A stretch of 64,000 nucleotides of DNA from contig JAEUWP010000076.1 in NCBI GenBank assembly GCA_018524725.1, positions 1 through 64,000 on the forward strand. The letters run 5' to 3'. Below, in pieces: positions 31,204 through 42,929 of the stretch. Under the pieces are notes generated by a model, which searched no databases, had not been told where the DNA came from, and saw nothing but the letters and a program-made list of their open reading frames with translations. Position 1 is the first letter of the stretch, and every line of letters begins with the position of its first letter. The translations under genes and the position numbers were made by a program. This DNA is from Podaxis mareebaensis. Its lineage: Eukaryota > Basidiomycota > Agaricomycetes > Agaricales > Agaricaceae.

Positions 31204-31859
31204 TTATGTCGAGGGCGCAGAGGCGCCGTTTTGTGCGGGAGGCTCTTCAATCTTAGGGATGACACCGTTGTTCTCGAGGAGTGTCTCCAGCTCGCCCGAT
31301 TGGTGCACTGTTCGGCGGTGTTAGTAATAAGTACCATACACTCTTATAATAGCCACTAATAGACCACTACTCACTGGAAATGAGAATATCACATCCACCG
31401 ATGAACTCTCCATTCACATATATCTGAGGAATAGTCGGCCACTCCCTAATGCAACACAAAGCAATCAATAAACATCTGCAAAACATAACAAGCACAAGAG
31501 ATGACGCACGAGAACTCCTTGATACCCTGGCGCAATTCTTGGTCAGCAAGGACGTTATACGTCTTCAGTTTCTCCGGTGGCACGCCCTGGAGTTCGAGGA
31601 CCTGAATCGCAGCGCGAGAGAATCCACATTGCGGCTCGTCCGGGGTTCCTTTCATAAAAAGCACGACAGGAGTCGACTCGACAGCCTTTTGAATTTGCGA
31701 ACGCACTTCCTGCGAAAGGAAGCGGTACGTAGCTAGCCTGCCGGCGAGGAACGATGCGGGGGTTGTCCCACGGAGGAGGCGAGTCTGCAAATTTACATTA
31801 GTTAGCGCTGACTGGTGTTTTCGTACACGTACTGAGGAACGAAGAGCAGGTCTGAACAT
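31204..31859 (-). CDS. GRX5: monothiol glutaredoxin 5, mitochondrial (158 aa)
   Basis: Join of 31833-31859, 31510-31784, 31375-31445 and 31204-31307; the lengths sum to 159 codons including stop. A short basic N terminus (MFRPALRSS, then RLLRG) fits a mitochondrial signal. The active site is CGFS at residues 62-65 within [12 protein letters not shown]. The glutathione-binding [19 protein letters not shown] is present. Grx5 transfers Fe-S clusters from the ISC scaffold in mitochondria. The first exon is only nine codons long. The gene is divergent from the SDR gene with 250 bp between the starts, a likely shared promoter. Confidence 0.95.
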
Positions 31860-32109
31860 TATTGTGAGCGGCCACACGAGAGACGACGATACACTCCGAC
31901 GCTCGCCAAGCTGAGAAATTAGGAAGTGCCCTATGACGTAAGCAGAGCTTCAAGAACGCACGCATGTGACCTTGACGCGCTCGTGAACTTGATTAGCCAA
32001 CCACTGCAGATCTCGGCAACCTCAGTTTGCCGGACACCTTCCCTTGCAACCAACGGTCCAGCACCACAGATGCACTAACCATCTCCCTCCTCTCATCGCT
32101 AAAGGAAGG

Positions 32110-33019
32110 ATGAAAGTTGCAAACCGTACATTCGTCATCTCCGGTGGGTAAGTTAGCTCACCCTCCACACATCTATCTGATAACCAAAACACTAAATCAC
32201 CCGCAAACCCAAGTTCGTCCGGTCTCGGCCTCGCAACAGTCGAAGACCTCCTCTCCCAACGCGCCTACATCTCCATCCTCGACCGTGCAGCACCCCCTTC
32301 AACAGTAGCCTACCACCCCAACCTCAAATTCTTCAAAACAGACATCACAAACCTCGCGCAAATAGAATCCGCAGTCAAATCCACCGTCGCGTGGACCCGC
32401 GAAACAAAAGCCCGACTCGGAGGCGTGATCAACTGCGCAGGTGTCGGAACAGCCGCAAAAATCATCGACGCGCATGGTGAACCACATTCATTGGATTTAT
32501 GGGACTTTGCGTTGGCTGTGAATTTGACTGGGTCGTTTAATTTGACGAGGCTTGTGTTGAAGCATTTGGTCAAGGTTGAGCCGGAGGAGGGTTCGGATGG
32601 GGAGAGAGGTGTTGTGATTTTTGTGTCGAGTGCTGCTGCTGTGAGTGGCGACGATGTGTTTATTTCCTTCATCGTTCAGAACTGACTTTGTGTTGTAGTA
32701 TGAAGGTCAACCTGGCCAAACGGCTTATTCTGCCACCAAAGGCGCGCTCAGGTCTATGACGCTTCCTATGGCACGCGACCTAGCACGCCATGCTGTGCGC
32801 GTCGTCACCATTGCGCCAGGTGTGTTCGACAGCAACATGACCGCTCATTTTCCAGGCAAAACACGAAAAAGTCTCGAGAATGATGGTATCGTGTATCCCA
32901 GGCGATTTGGTCAGCCTGTGGAATTTGCAAAGACTGTACGATGGGTGTTGGACTGTCCGTATGTTAATGGAGAGACGATCAGGTTGAGCGGGGCAGGCAG
33001 GTTGCCCGCAAAGTTGTAA
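32110..33019 (+). CDS. short-chain dehydrogenase, HSD17B10-like (261 aa)
   Basis: Join of 32110-32147, 32214-32640 and 32699-33019 (262 codons with stop). The nucleotide-binding loop is SGGSSGLGLA, split by intron 1 inside the glycine motif. NCAGVG, catalytic Ser at about 151-152 and Tyr165-x3-Lys169 (YSATK) follow. The later PGVFDSNMT and CPYVNGETIRLSGAGR segments resemble 3-hydroxyacyl-CoA dehydrogenase type 2, a mitochondrial NAD-dependent enzyme of branched-chain and fatty-acid oxidation. The substrate cannot be settled from sequence. It lies convergent with the next gene, 163 bp between the stops. Confidence 0.92.
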
Positions 33020-33182
33020 TATTTATGTATTATGTACTTTCGGACAAACGTTTGTATAGCGTGTGCACTGGGGAAATATGAGGCGTGCATATGTCATTGG
33101 TGTTGCTACATAACTGGGATAAACAAGCTCGTGGTCTTATAGTACATACACTAGATACACTCCTAGACACTCAGCACCATGA

Positions 33183-34832
33183 TCAATCAGCTTTGGCTTC
33201 TCTGGACTCTTGTAAGAACTTTGTGATTTCTTCGTGCATAAACTTGAGATCATCGGGGTTAGACCCATTCCCGGCTACGAATTAATCAAACATCAGCCGA
33301 GGTCAACCACCACAGCACACAAAACTCACCAATGTGTCCCCAGATGGAGGGTATAACGACCAACTTGGCAGTGTTCGGCATACACGAAACCTCATACTCA
33401 CTATCCTCAGGCTGTCAATCAAGCTATCAGCCCCAATCAACTTATACAGCACAGGTAAGGTCGTACCGGGAAGTAGAGATCCGTCTTGCAAGGCATAATC
33501 AACCCTCTCGCAGTGATGCTCCCCAAGCACTTTGCCAAATCTCCGCCATCGCGTATCTTTGACACGTCCCCAGTTTGCCAGGTATGAAATAGCGTGACGA
33601 GGTCGTTCGCGTCCCAGAGAAGGTGTGAAGCCTCCCAGTAGCCACGGAGGAAACTGTTTAGGTCGGGGAACCTGCCGGAATAACAGGGTTGTGTGACGTT
33701 AGTGATCTGGTTTGTGGGACTCTGACGGAGGTGCTTACTGTCCGTCCATGAGATAGCGTTTTTCGCGGAACCACTTTATTCCAGGTGTTGGTCAATGAGG
33801 GCGGTTCGGGGGTGAGGGGAAACTCACAGTCTGGCCATAGGCTCATGCGCAGTATACTCTCGCGAAAGCGCGAAGACCGTGTTGAGGGGGTGAGGTGTAG
33901 TGTCCATTGTTAAAGTCCTTGGAAGCCAGTAAGGCAGATTTGGAGCCCTCGATGAAACTGGCAGAAGCATAATTCTCAACAACGCATACATAGTACTGAG
34001 CCGGGCTGAGCATACCATTGGTTGTGAGGACTGGTACGCGCCGATCCACAAATGGATACGTAGCTGCGAGAGGATGGGGTCGGATTGTGGAGGTGGTTGA
34101 AAGACGTGATGCGTACTTCTCGACAAAGTCGGGGTACATTACAGCCCAGTAATAAGCTTGTTGGCCGCCCATCGAGAATCCGATTGCGACATGGACTTTC
34201 TGGACGCCGAGGTGTTGCAGAACTGCGTATTGTGCTCGACTATAGGAGGTATGTTGATGAGAGAATGGTTGGAGTAGAGAGGTGAGTTGCTCACATGTTA
34301 TCTTCATAAGAGACGTTAGGGAAGTACGGGCCGTTGTACGGAGCTGGCTGCAGAGATTTAAGTAGCGATCTTTAATTTGTTTGGTGTGCATGACAACTCA
34401 CAGTGTTTGAAGGAGAACTGGACTGTACAGAGGTCAGAACGCAGCCAAAATGTGGCACATAGGGAGGTTTACCTCGCCACCCGAGAAAAGCCCAAAGGTA
34501 ACGATAAAGTACTTCTTTGGGTCAAAGGTCTGGTATGACAGCCTGCTATCAGCCCAATCTAATCGCAAAGAGACATGGATGCATACCTTGTCAGGTCCAA
34601 TCAAGTATTGCTGGTCTGTCGGCAGTCGTCAGTAAACAGCGCAGCCAAGAATCCGGAAGCACATACGATCAAGTCTCCCTCCATAACAAGTCGGGAACAC
34701 CACGCATGGATTTTTCGCATCTCCGTATGCCCTGTATGCGGTTATAGCATCAGGCAGAACCCCTCCCTCGACATGCAGTCGTCCATGATGGTAGTAGCGC
34801 GTCTTGACACTTGAAAAGTCGAAGAAAGACAT
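33183..34832 (-). CDS. alpha/beta hydrolase, homoserine O-acetyltransferase-like
   Basis: ATG at 34832 (MSFFDFSS) to TGA at 33183, in many short exons. The reading joins YRAYGDAKNPCVVFPTCYGG, FDPKKYFIVTFGLFSGGE, SPSNT/APYNGPYFP, then the nucleophile elbow IGFSMGGQQAYYW. After that come ICGSARTSPHN, FIEGSKSAL, ARVYCAWAYGQTWFREK and LIMPCKTDLYFP/PEDSEYEV. The C-terminal SIWGHIAGNGSNPDD supplies the His. Every join has GT-AG ends and continues the family sequence, so the gene looks intact. The fold is that of MET2/MetX, but many fungal relatives are uncharacterised hydrolases, so acetyl transfer to homoserine is not claimed. It starts 349 bp from the divergent RTC4-domain gene. Confidence 0.85.
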
Positions 34833-35180
34833 GGGCCCTTTGATATGACTTGGTGGGTATCATTAGAGTGTTTGAGTGAATTTATAGCTCGAGAGTGTGC
34901 TTGATTTACGAGAGTGTGCTTGATTTACGTGCGTGTGGGAGAATACGATCTGGGTGGGGCAGAGAAGCTAGTACCATGGGGTTGTGGTTCGCACGTCGAT
35001 GCGTCCATGGGACCTTTTGGAAATTTTGGATTTCTGATCAAGAGAGATGAAGGAGAGTGCTCTCCGATGCCAGTTTTTCCGTGAGTTTAACAGATTGTAG
35101 TTGAGAAGGGAGGGCGTGACGTCAAGGCAGGGAGGAGAACGCGACGGTAACGTGACCTCAATTTATCGTGTCGTCCAATT

Positions 35181-38100
35181 ATGAACTCACCCTTCCACCT
35201 CTTAGTCGTTCTTTACCTAAATCCTATGGAGAGCTACATGAGCAATCTCCAGAGCAGAGGAGAGACGCTCTACACCTCTCCGGCGGCGCGTCTCAAACAC
35301 CCTCCACCTCGTTCCGGTATATACGAGGATCTCGGTAGTTCCTTCAAACCATCCAAACCAGCCCGTACTATGGTCAAGAAACGTTCTCCATCTATACATC
35401 ACTTTGACTCGGACTCGGAGAGCGGAGATGAGATGGACTGCCTTTCACAAAGCACAGAAGCAGACGAAAAGTTCGTTACTAGGAGGGCGAAACCGCCGCC
35501 GAGTAGTCAGCCATTGCCGACGTATCACCCGGATGTGCTTGAGAACAGATCCAAGGCCTTGAAGGGACTGAAGTTTAGCAAGAAGTCGTCGAAATCAACT
35601 GGTATAGACAAGGAACCTGCGCTTCTACCTTCCCCTCAGCGCAAACCTCGAGTGCAGGGAAAGGAACCACGGCGTCGAAACGAAGATGACGAGACCTACA
35701 ATGATGCAAAGACCTACAATGATGCAAAGGCCTACAAGGAGACCCGAAAGCAGAAGAATACCTCATCAACGTCGAGAGCAGCCACGACCTCTCGACCGAA
35801 ACCACGTCTACGACCCGTTTCTCGGCCCTCTCCTCCGCCGCCTGATGATGATGAGGCGGAATCACTGTTCGGTACACCGGTAAAGAAAACAACGATGCGG
35901 AGATTATCCTCCATACCACTCCCATCCCCTCTTTCTTTCCGCAAGAACTCGAAACGAACCTCACCGCCTCCAAGTACGATCCCCAGTTCGAGTTCGTCAA
36001 GCAATACCAGTAGAGCCTCACCTTCATCGCATCCACCACCACCGGACCCATCCTGTTCAACCGCCCAATCATCTAAATCCGCACCCCGCCTCCCACAAGA
36101 GTTTCCAACGTTTTCGCCACTAAATTCCTCGACGGCGAACCGCAATTCGAAGGCTTTTGCGAAGGACTTTCCTGCGCTTTCTCCACTCGCAAGGGACAAG
36201 GACACTAAAGCTCCAAAGGGCAAGGCGAGGGGTAAAGACAAAGGAAAACGCAAAGCTGTTGCGAAAGATTTGCAACCTTTCCCTATGTCTACCCAAGACT
36301 TAAATGACATCTCCGGGTTAGAGGAGGATGACTCTGGTATCGACGTGCGGCACGTCAGGAAGAGGAGGTATCAAGGAGACGGTGGCCCTTCGTACGTTTT
36401 CATTCAGCTCAAATCCGACCCAGGCCCATATTGCTTCACAGTGTCGTGGACCATATGGACTTGTACGAGGAAGAAGACTCCCGTATGTCCCACCTCCCTC
36501 TCTCTAACCACACCTAATATCTCATCCTAACTACTACAAATCTCCTAGTATTTATGTCCCCGGCGATCGATCCAAAATCCCTCTGTCCCTATTGCGACGC
36601 GCCCCTTCCTTTCTCACCCACACCTCACCTCCTTCGACTCCTCAAGGATACCTACGAAAAATCTCACCCAGATCCCCGCTCTACGAACCCCTTAGGTCGT
36701 AAAGCGCCTCTGTCGACGTTCATAGCCGTATGTCAGCGCCACAGGTTCGAGAGTGAGATTTTGCCCGAGGCGGAAGCAAGAGGATGGCCGAAGACGATCG
36801 ATTGGGAAGGACTTGGCGCAAGAGTTGCAAGGATGAAAGTAGACTTGAGGAAAATCATTGAGGATCCCGGGGATGTTGTTGAAGGGGAGGATGGAATGGA
36901 TGAGTGGGGTGGAGAAGAGATGATGACGAGCTTTGTGGGTAAAGGGCCGAGGATGAGGTGTGTATTTTGGAGGGAGGCTATGAAGACGATTAAGCTGCGT
37001 GGCGCGAGAGCCGTGGCTGGTGTGAGAGCGCAGTTTTTAGATTTTGAGAAGAGTCAACCGGGATAGTATGTGCACTTCCCTCGCATTTATTCACCCTTTG
37101 TGCTGATGGATGATGTGTAGCTATGGAGAACTTGGGTCGATGATTATACACCAAACGCTTCTGAATATGTTTCCACTCGACTCGTTTGATCCAGCGACAG
37201 TTGCACCCTTCACGGCAAATGAGTTCATCCAGCGTATACTTGTCCCGGAAGTCGCGCTGCGACTTATTATGGAAGACCGTGGGCTCAAAGGACTTATGGG
37301 TGCGGAAACAGCACTTCAAGTCCTGAGGGACAGTACCGCATACGGAGTAGTGATGTTTCCCGAGGACAGTGGAGAGGGCGCGAGAAGGAATGATCACAAA
37401 CTTGACGCAGGTGTGGGTGATAGGATTGTCATGGAGCGAGCGAGGAAGAGGCGGAAGGAGATTGAAATCGAGGAGGGCGGAAATCTCGAAGAGGTAGAGA
37501 TGGAAGCGTTTTTGTGGGAGAGTGAGACGGAGAGAGGGGGGAGAGAGGGAACAAGACGTCAGCGAAGTCGAATCGTTGGTGGTGGTTCAGGATCTAACGG
37601 TGCTGAGTCGAGTCGGGGTTCGGAGCTGGACGACGACCGGGCGTTGGTACGGCCCTCCCGCAAGTCGAGGAGGAAGGCGCGATCCACTGTTGATGAGATC
37701 ATCTACGTCGATTCCATGTCGGATGGACATCAGACTGAATCGAGTGCGAAAACGGATGGGGCCCTGGTTCGGTCAAGGCCACGGAGGAATACTAAAGCCG
37801 TGAACTATACCGACACCTCCAGTGACGATGATGGCAAGGGTGTGGCGCGCCGTCGTCAATGGTCCATCTCCAAACACCGTTCGAGGACGCCTTCGAGAAC
37901 TCCTTCCAAACAAGGGACGAGCATGCCTTCGAGGTCTCCTTCCGTCAGCGAGTGGCCGGAAGCCCAACCACGATCTCGATCACGATCGAAAGAACAAATC
38001 AAGCTGCAGATACAACCGTTCCCTATGTCAGATGTGGATATGGATATATGCTCTACAGACGAGGACACTGCCAAGAGAAAGAAACGAGCGGGAGGTGGGA

Positions 38101-38603
38101 AGTCGCATGCTGGGTCTCCGAGGAAAAGCAGTAACAAGCGGTCGTTGGAGAGTAAACACCAGGGGGAGGACAAGGTTGTTGATTTGGATGTGAACACCCC
38201 GATACCCAAACGTCATGGGGTGAAGCATGATGCCGACCCTACGCCTCGGCCTGTGCGGAAAACTGAGCTTGGGACGGTCAGGCCGCAGGAAAGTATTCTG
38301 GAGAGAGCTAGAGCCAGGCAGCAGAAAAGTGGTGGTCCTGCCAGGTACGCGTTTGTCGCATGTTGCACTTCAGGAAACTGAGCTTTTGGCCGTAGCAGAC
38401 AAAATACGGAATCCAAGTCTACGAAGTCGAACTCGAAGGAATGGTTGTTTAACTTGCGAGCGTCAGTCCCAGAGGACAGTACTGCGGACTCTGCTAGCGA
38501 CGAGTCCGAAGATGTTCGAACGAAGCCGGGCAGAGGCATGAAGGAGAAGGAGGCAGAAGTGAAAGAAGATTATGGGTGGCTTCTTTCTTCCCAGGAGAGT
38601 TAG
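35181..38603 (+). CDS. RTC4-domain nuclear protein (1066 aa)
   Basis: Join of 35181-36391, 36442-36482, 36549-37065, 37121-38344 and 38396-38603; phases agree and total 1067 codons with stop. A second in-frame ATG at 35226 would remove 15 residues. The conserved part, residues about 475-670, contains FESEILPEAEARGWP, YYGELGSMIIHQTLL and PFTANEFIQRILVPEVALRLI, as in yeast Rtc4 (restriction of telomere capping). The rest is disordered: Ser/Pro/Lys-rich in front, Arg/Ser-rich behind (KHRSRTPSRTPSK). The motif QPFPMS occurs twice, near residues 372 and 893. A small 18-bp repeat encodes TYNDAK twice (about 35695-35730). Nuclear localisation is inferred from the basic clusters. Confidence 0.88.
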
Positions 38604-39017
38604 CTTGTGGCAGAGAGATTCGCTTGCTTTGCTTTGGGTTGTTTATTTCACATTTTATGATTCTTATAATGCGTTGCGTTTCGATGGTAATGGTATCATA
38701 TGCTCCGAAAGCTGTTTATTAATAGGTTGTGATTACAGGATTTTGCACATGTGGCTGAGGAGGATAAGCCTTTCTTGAGCCCTGAAGCTGTGGGGTACTT
38801 TGAAACCGAAAACAAATAGTGAGAGGGGGTAGAAGCCTTTCTCAAGTATCTGGTAGGTACCCCAAAAGTCGATACAACCTAAGTTCTTGGAGATCAGATG
38901 GCCCGTCGAAAGATGGGTCACCATCTCCAACAATGAAATATTCCCACGCCCGCGAGGGCGTATTTACGCTCTGCTGCTCGTCCACACTCCCTCTCACTCC
39001 TTACTCAATTTACGACC
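38604..39017. other. intergenic, no gene seen
   Basis: It holds the 3' end of the RTC4-domain gene and the promoter of the F-box-like gene. CT-rich tracts near 38,980 precede the ATG, as is common at fungal start sites. No other feature was seen. Confidence 0.5.
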
Positions 39018-40373
39018 ATGCTGACTCGAACGACTTCCGCTGTTCTCACCCGGCGCACCAGCTCACTGACCCTCCGCGTGCGAGGAGCTCTTTCTTGCCT
39101 TGAACAAACCACTAGGTCTTCGGCTGGATTCAGCACTGAGAGACCTCGTTTCCCACTGGAGATCATCGAAACCATCGTCGGTTTCGCGTTGTCGTCCTAT
39201 TCTCGAGACTCTACTTTTACTGCCATAGCTGCATTCACTCAAGCTTCCAAGGCCTTGCGCGAAATTGCCTTGAGGCAATACTTTCGGAGCGTTGTCATTG
39301 ACTCTCGGGCCGCTTTTGTCAAACTGTGGGACTCTCTTGCCACGGAGAGAGATTTCTTTTATGGGATTAACAGTTTTGGCTGGGTTAGGTGCGTGATCTC
39401 TTTGTTGATCTGAGCGTATATATTGAGCATATACTGACTCTGCGGAACTTTGCCTAGGTCACTTTTCGCACCTTCGCATATAATCACTCGTGGCATCAGG
39501 AGCCTCGGGGCATTTACTAATCTACAAGCTCTCGAGATATGCTTCGATACTCAAGGCTCCAGGACGCAGGACTTACTCATCAACTTGCTCTTGGACTCCT
39601 TCGCCAACTCTCCTGCAAAAACAAATATGAAGAAGCTCGCGTTTACGGAGATCCCACGTATTGACAGCCAGGTGTTGGCTTCCATCGCAACAACATTTCC
39701 TGGACTGAAAACACTGGAGTTGACGTCCACAAAGCGCATCGATTTCGATTGTTGCCTGAACTGTTTGAAAAGTAGCCTCGCTTGTGCGAGGTACTCGCCG
39801 ATACCTGATTATTCTCCAACCGTGAAACAACTTGCTGTTGATATTCCCCTTGCATCATCTAGATCCCTTGCTGAATTAACACTTCCTCCTTTTTGTCGCC
39901 TCTAGACTTCTTTCGCGAACTCCTTGGCGCCCTTGGACAAATTGGAGAACCTATACCTGGGCTTATATCTCTCAGATACAGGTACCTTGGAAGAGCACAT
40001 CGCACATTCTGATGAGTCTCGTGGTGGGAGAGGCGTGTTGACTGGATTGCCTTCGTGTTCTGTTTGTGCAAAGCTGCGGGGGGAAACATGGGAGAGGGAA
40101 CTTGCCGCTTCGAGCATTCTTGCGAAGACCTTGCCGAGTTTAGTCTCAATTCGGTGGGACACGTTGTTCGCCCCAAACACGGTGAAGAAACCAAGTGAAA
40201 GTGATGATGATGAAGACGGACTTTACTTTCGGGATGACAAAGATTCCGCTTTAGATCTGCGAGCGCCCTATATCTCTGTCCTCGCTGTCACCCGACAGGG
40301 AGTTTCCGATGATACTCGTGCTTTCATTACTCACACCTCTGCCTACAAGGCTCATAGATCTCACGTACTTTAA
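39018..40373 (+). CDS. F-box-like protein with LRR-like middle (about 400 aa)
   Basis: Proposed join: 39018-39388, 39458-39821 and 39906-40373, 401 codons with stop. The F-box-like helix is RPRFPLEIIETIVGFAL (residues about 43-60), followed by ALREIALRQYFRSVVI, a layout typical of mushroom F-box proteins. The middle has leucine-rich strands such as LKTLELTSTKRIDF. The last part is acidic (KPSESDDDEDGLYFRDD). The third exon join (GTGAAAC donor) is the least certain: without it the frame stops at 39903. A role as a substrate adaptor in SCF ubiquitin ligase is family-based inference. Confidence 0.68.
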
Positions 40374-40715
40374 TATGGTGCTTTACTTCCCGCTGATACC
40401 CCCGCGTGATTTGATCCTCCATGCAAGTTGTGAACGCTTAAGCAGCTATCTCCTTCACATATAAGGCATGAGGGCCTGAAGGACGGTGTGGTTGTCAAAA
40501 GGTTGTGGACTGATGATGGTCCTTGTTTTTCTCTGTTTTTTCACCATCAAACTAAATTGATCATGACATCTTTTGGCAACTTGACAGGTTACACATCTAC
40601 TCGTTGACCTTCTGGTACGATACAGTCCGAGCTACGGTAAGCTCCCCAGACGCTTAAAGTGGAGTGCTTAAACAGTTTAAGTTCCAGTTTAAACATCCAA
40701 GGCCCAAGACATCCG

Positions 40716-42317
40716 ATGTCGTCGGATAATGAAACATGCCCCTGTTGTGGTTATCAATCTAGCCAGATCTCGTCAGATAAGTCAGAGCCTAGAACGACAC
40801 CCGCTCCACGACCACCTCAGGAGGAAATATGCTTCATCGAGGCCGAAACTCGTAGGTTGGATAGCCTCATCTGCCAGCTCCGCAGGGAGCGAGCAGGCCT
40901 TTTGAAAAGGTTGAATGATATGCGATCTTCAACTAGTGTGTTTCCATATGAGATCATTTCATCCATCTTCCAACTTGTTTCCCCACCAATCGATTTCAAA
41001 TCTCGTGATTTCCGTACGGAATATGCCCATAGGCATGTGTACGAGAGGGAGACATCTGACTTCGAGGATCCGGGGCCCCTTGTTGCCATCACGCTGGGAG
41101 CTGTCTCATCTCATTGGCGCCAGGTCGCTTGGTCGACGCAGGATCTTTGGACATCAATCGCCCTTGAAGTTAAGGAGGCCGCGGCACAAAGCCAAGCTGG
41201 CCTTCTTAATTTATACTTCACAAACGCGGGCAACCGTTCCGTTTCTTTGGAGCTCGATTTCCGGGAATATTTCCTCGCTTATCGTCGCAACAAGAGTCAC
41301 CAAAGCGACGCGAGTGCACTGACGCCCATACATGCCGTCATTCTGAAGTACGCTCCGAAGATCAACAGCCTTCGGCTTAGCGCGGTCCCTCCTGAATGGG
41401 TTAATTCTTTGTCCGGCGTCTTCACGTCGCTCGAGGACCTTGCGTTGGGCTGGCCAACAAATGGTCAAGTAAAACCCACTCAAGAGTTCTCATTCATCGA
41501 CATCCTTGCTCTGCGTCGAGTGACGATTAGGAGATTGTGGGCACCACTCAAGCTCCCCTGGACACAGATTGTTGTCCTTGATCTCGATCGTATGACGATT
41601 GACACTTGTGTGGAGCTGCTCATCGGATGCCACAACCTAGAAGAGTATTCAATACGCGAGCCATCTTTCACACCGTCTGATCGTCGCCATCCGTCGCTGA
41701 ATGGGATAATCACTCTCAGCAACCTGCGGACCCTTATTTGGACTTGTCTTCCAGATGCATGGAGCACCGCTATGCTTGAGCATGTGCGGTTCTCGAGGCT
41801 CGAGAAACTTGAATGGCATGGATTCCCCGGCGACCAGAACCGCAACCGCTTCCGTGATTTCTTTGCACACCTGCCACCCACATTACAGACCCTTGGCCTC
41901 AGTCGTTACGATTCTCCTGACGGTCTGTATGACATTCTGTCCAGTGTCCCTCAGGTTCTTCGCCTTGAACTGTTGTCTTGCCAATCTCGAATTTGTCGAT
42001 CCGTCATGCACCATTTAACTCCCAACATATCGACAGACTCCCAAGACCCAGGGCTCCTGCCCATGCTTGAATTTCTGATTTTTGATCATTGCGACGAGAT
42101 GCAACAGTTTGGCACAAAAAATAGCCAGCTCTTTAAAGACGTCCTGTCGATGTTGAGAGGTCGCTCAGCTGCCGCCATGATGCACCAAGGCTTTAGGCTT
42201 CAGTTCAATCCTCGCATAAGGTGGAGAACGGAAGCGCAGCAAATGTTGAAGAAGATTGTTTATGAAGGAATAAAAGTGAAGATCGTGGAAGAATACAACG
42301 TGACGGATTTGGTATGA
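40716..42317 (+). CDS. F-box protein, single exon (533 aa)
   Basis: An open frame without introns from ATG 40716; it stays open upstream to about 40659 but has no earlier ATG. The N terminus has CPCC. Residues about 40-75 form a coiled coil (EAETRRLDSLICQLRRERAGLLKRL), followed by the F-box FPYEIISSIFQLV and then LGAVSSHWRQVAWSTQDLWTSI. This order (coil, F-box, W-x-LW) is the standard of a large Agaricomycete F-box family. The remainder has irregular leucine-rich repeats for substrate binding. The target is unknown. It lies 342 bp behind another F-box-like gene but the two are not similar in sequence. Confidence 0.88.
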   Translation: MSSDNETCPCCGYQSSQISSDKSEPRTTPAPRPPQEEICFIEAETRRLDSLICQLRRERAGLLKRLNDMRSSTSVFPYEIISSIFQLVSPPIDFKSRDFRTEYAHRHVYERETSDFEDPGPLVAITLGAVSSHWRQVAWSTQDLWTSIALEVKEAAAQSQAGLLNLYFTNAGNRSVSLELDFREYFLAYRRNKSHQSDASALTPIHAVILKYAPKINSLRLSAVPPEWVNSLSGVFTSLEDLALGWPTNGQVKPTQEFSFIDILALRRVTIRRLWAPLKLPWTQIVVLDLDRMTIDTCVELLIGCHNLEEYSIREPSFTPSDRRHPSLNGIITLSNLRTLIWTCLPDAWSTAMLEHVRFSRLEKLEWHGFPGDQNRNRFRDFFAHLPPTLQTLGLSRYDSPDGLYDILSSVPQVLRLELLSCQSRICRSVMHHLTPNISTDSQDPGLLPMLEFLIFDHCDEMQQFGTKNSQLFKDVLSMLRGRSAAAMMHQGFRLQFNPRIRWRTEAQQMLKKIVYEGIKVKIVEEYNVTDLV

Positions 42318-42929
42318 TGGACCACGTCAGGGTGGCGTATGTCGCGTCATCCGACTTGGGCCTTGGGACCGCTTTTTTCCTTGATATAATTCGTACGGGC
42401 TGGGAAGTAGATAGCACAACACACGGCTCGGATTCCTACAAATCGCATACAGGGCTGAGGCTTCAGCTGAACGAGTTGCAGGGCTTGGCGGATAGGACAT
42501 TTCCATAAAGGTAGGCAGAATTGAGTTGGTCGTGTCGGCCATCAGAGGGATCTAGGGGAGCCTACTTAGGGTATACTACTGGAAGACCATCACGATGTGG
42601 CCGCTCGCGCATCCGTAAGGAAGGTAAGGACCGGCCGTCAGGCATGAAGCGGGTTGTCCACTCTTTCAATACGATGACAGCGCGCAAAGCAAAAACGTTG
42701 ATCACTAGACGTGGGACAGACCCTTCTTGGGGTTATGGAAAGATCCTCTTTGACGGAGCGCGTTCAGTTTACCGCAAAATGGGCTATTCGGCATCGTGCG
42801 TTCTGTTGTCTGGGAGCTTCCCAGCCGCCGATGATGAGAGATAGCTCCCAGGACTCCGAGGTTTAGTAAGACAGATCGTAATTAGAGCCGTTTGTTTGGA
42901 GTCTTCCGCATTTCGACTGGAAAGATCTG
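42318..42929. other. intergenic between convergent genes, no gene seen
   Basis: About 610 bp separates the stops of the F-box gene and the GNAT gene. A 107-codon open frame at 42521-42844 has no recognisable features and is not called. Confidence 0.5.

Noticed and set aside
33303..33530. Frame break in the C-terminal part of the alpha/beta hydrolase
   Set aside because: An intron GTACGACC...TTGACAG rejoins LIMPCKTDLYFP to PEDSEYEV, the expected family sequence, so the gene is intact.
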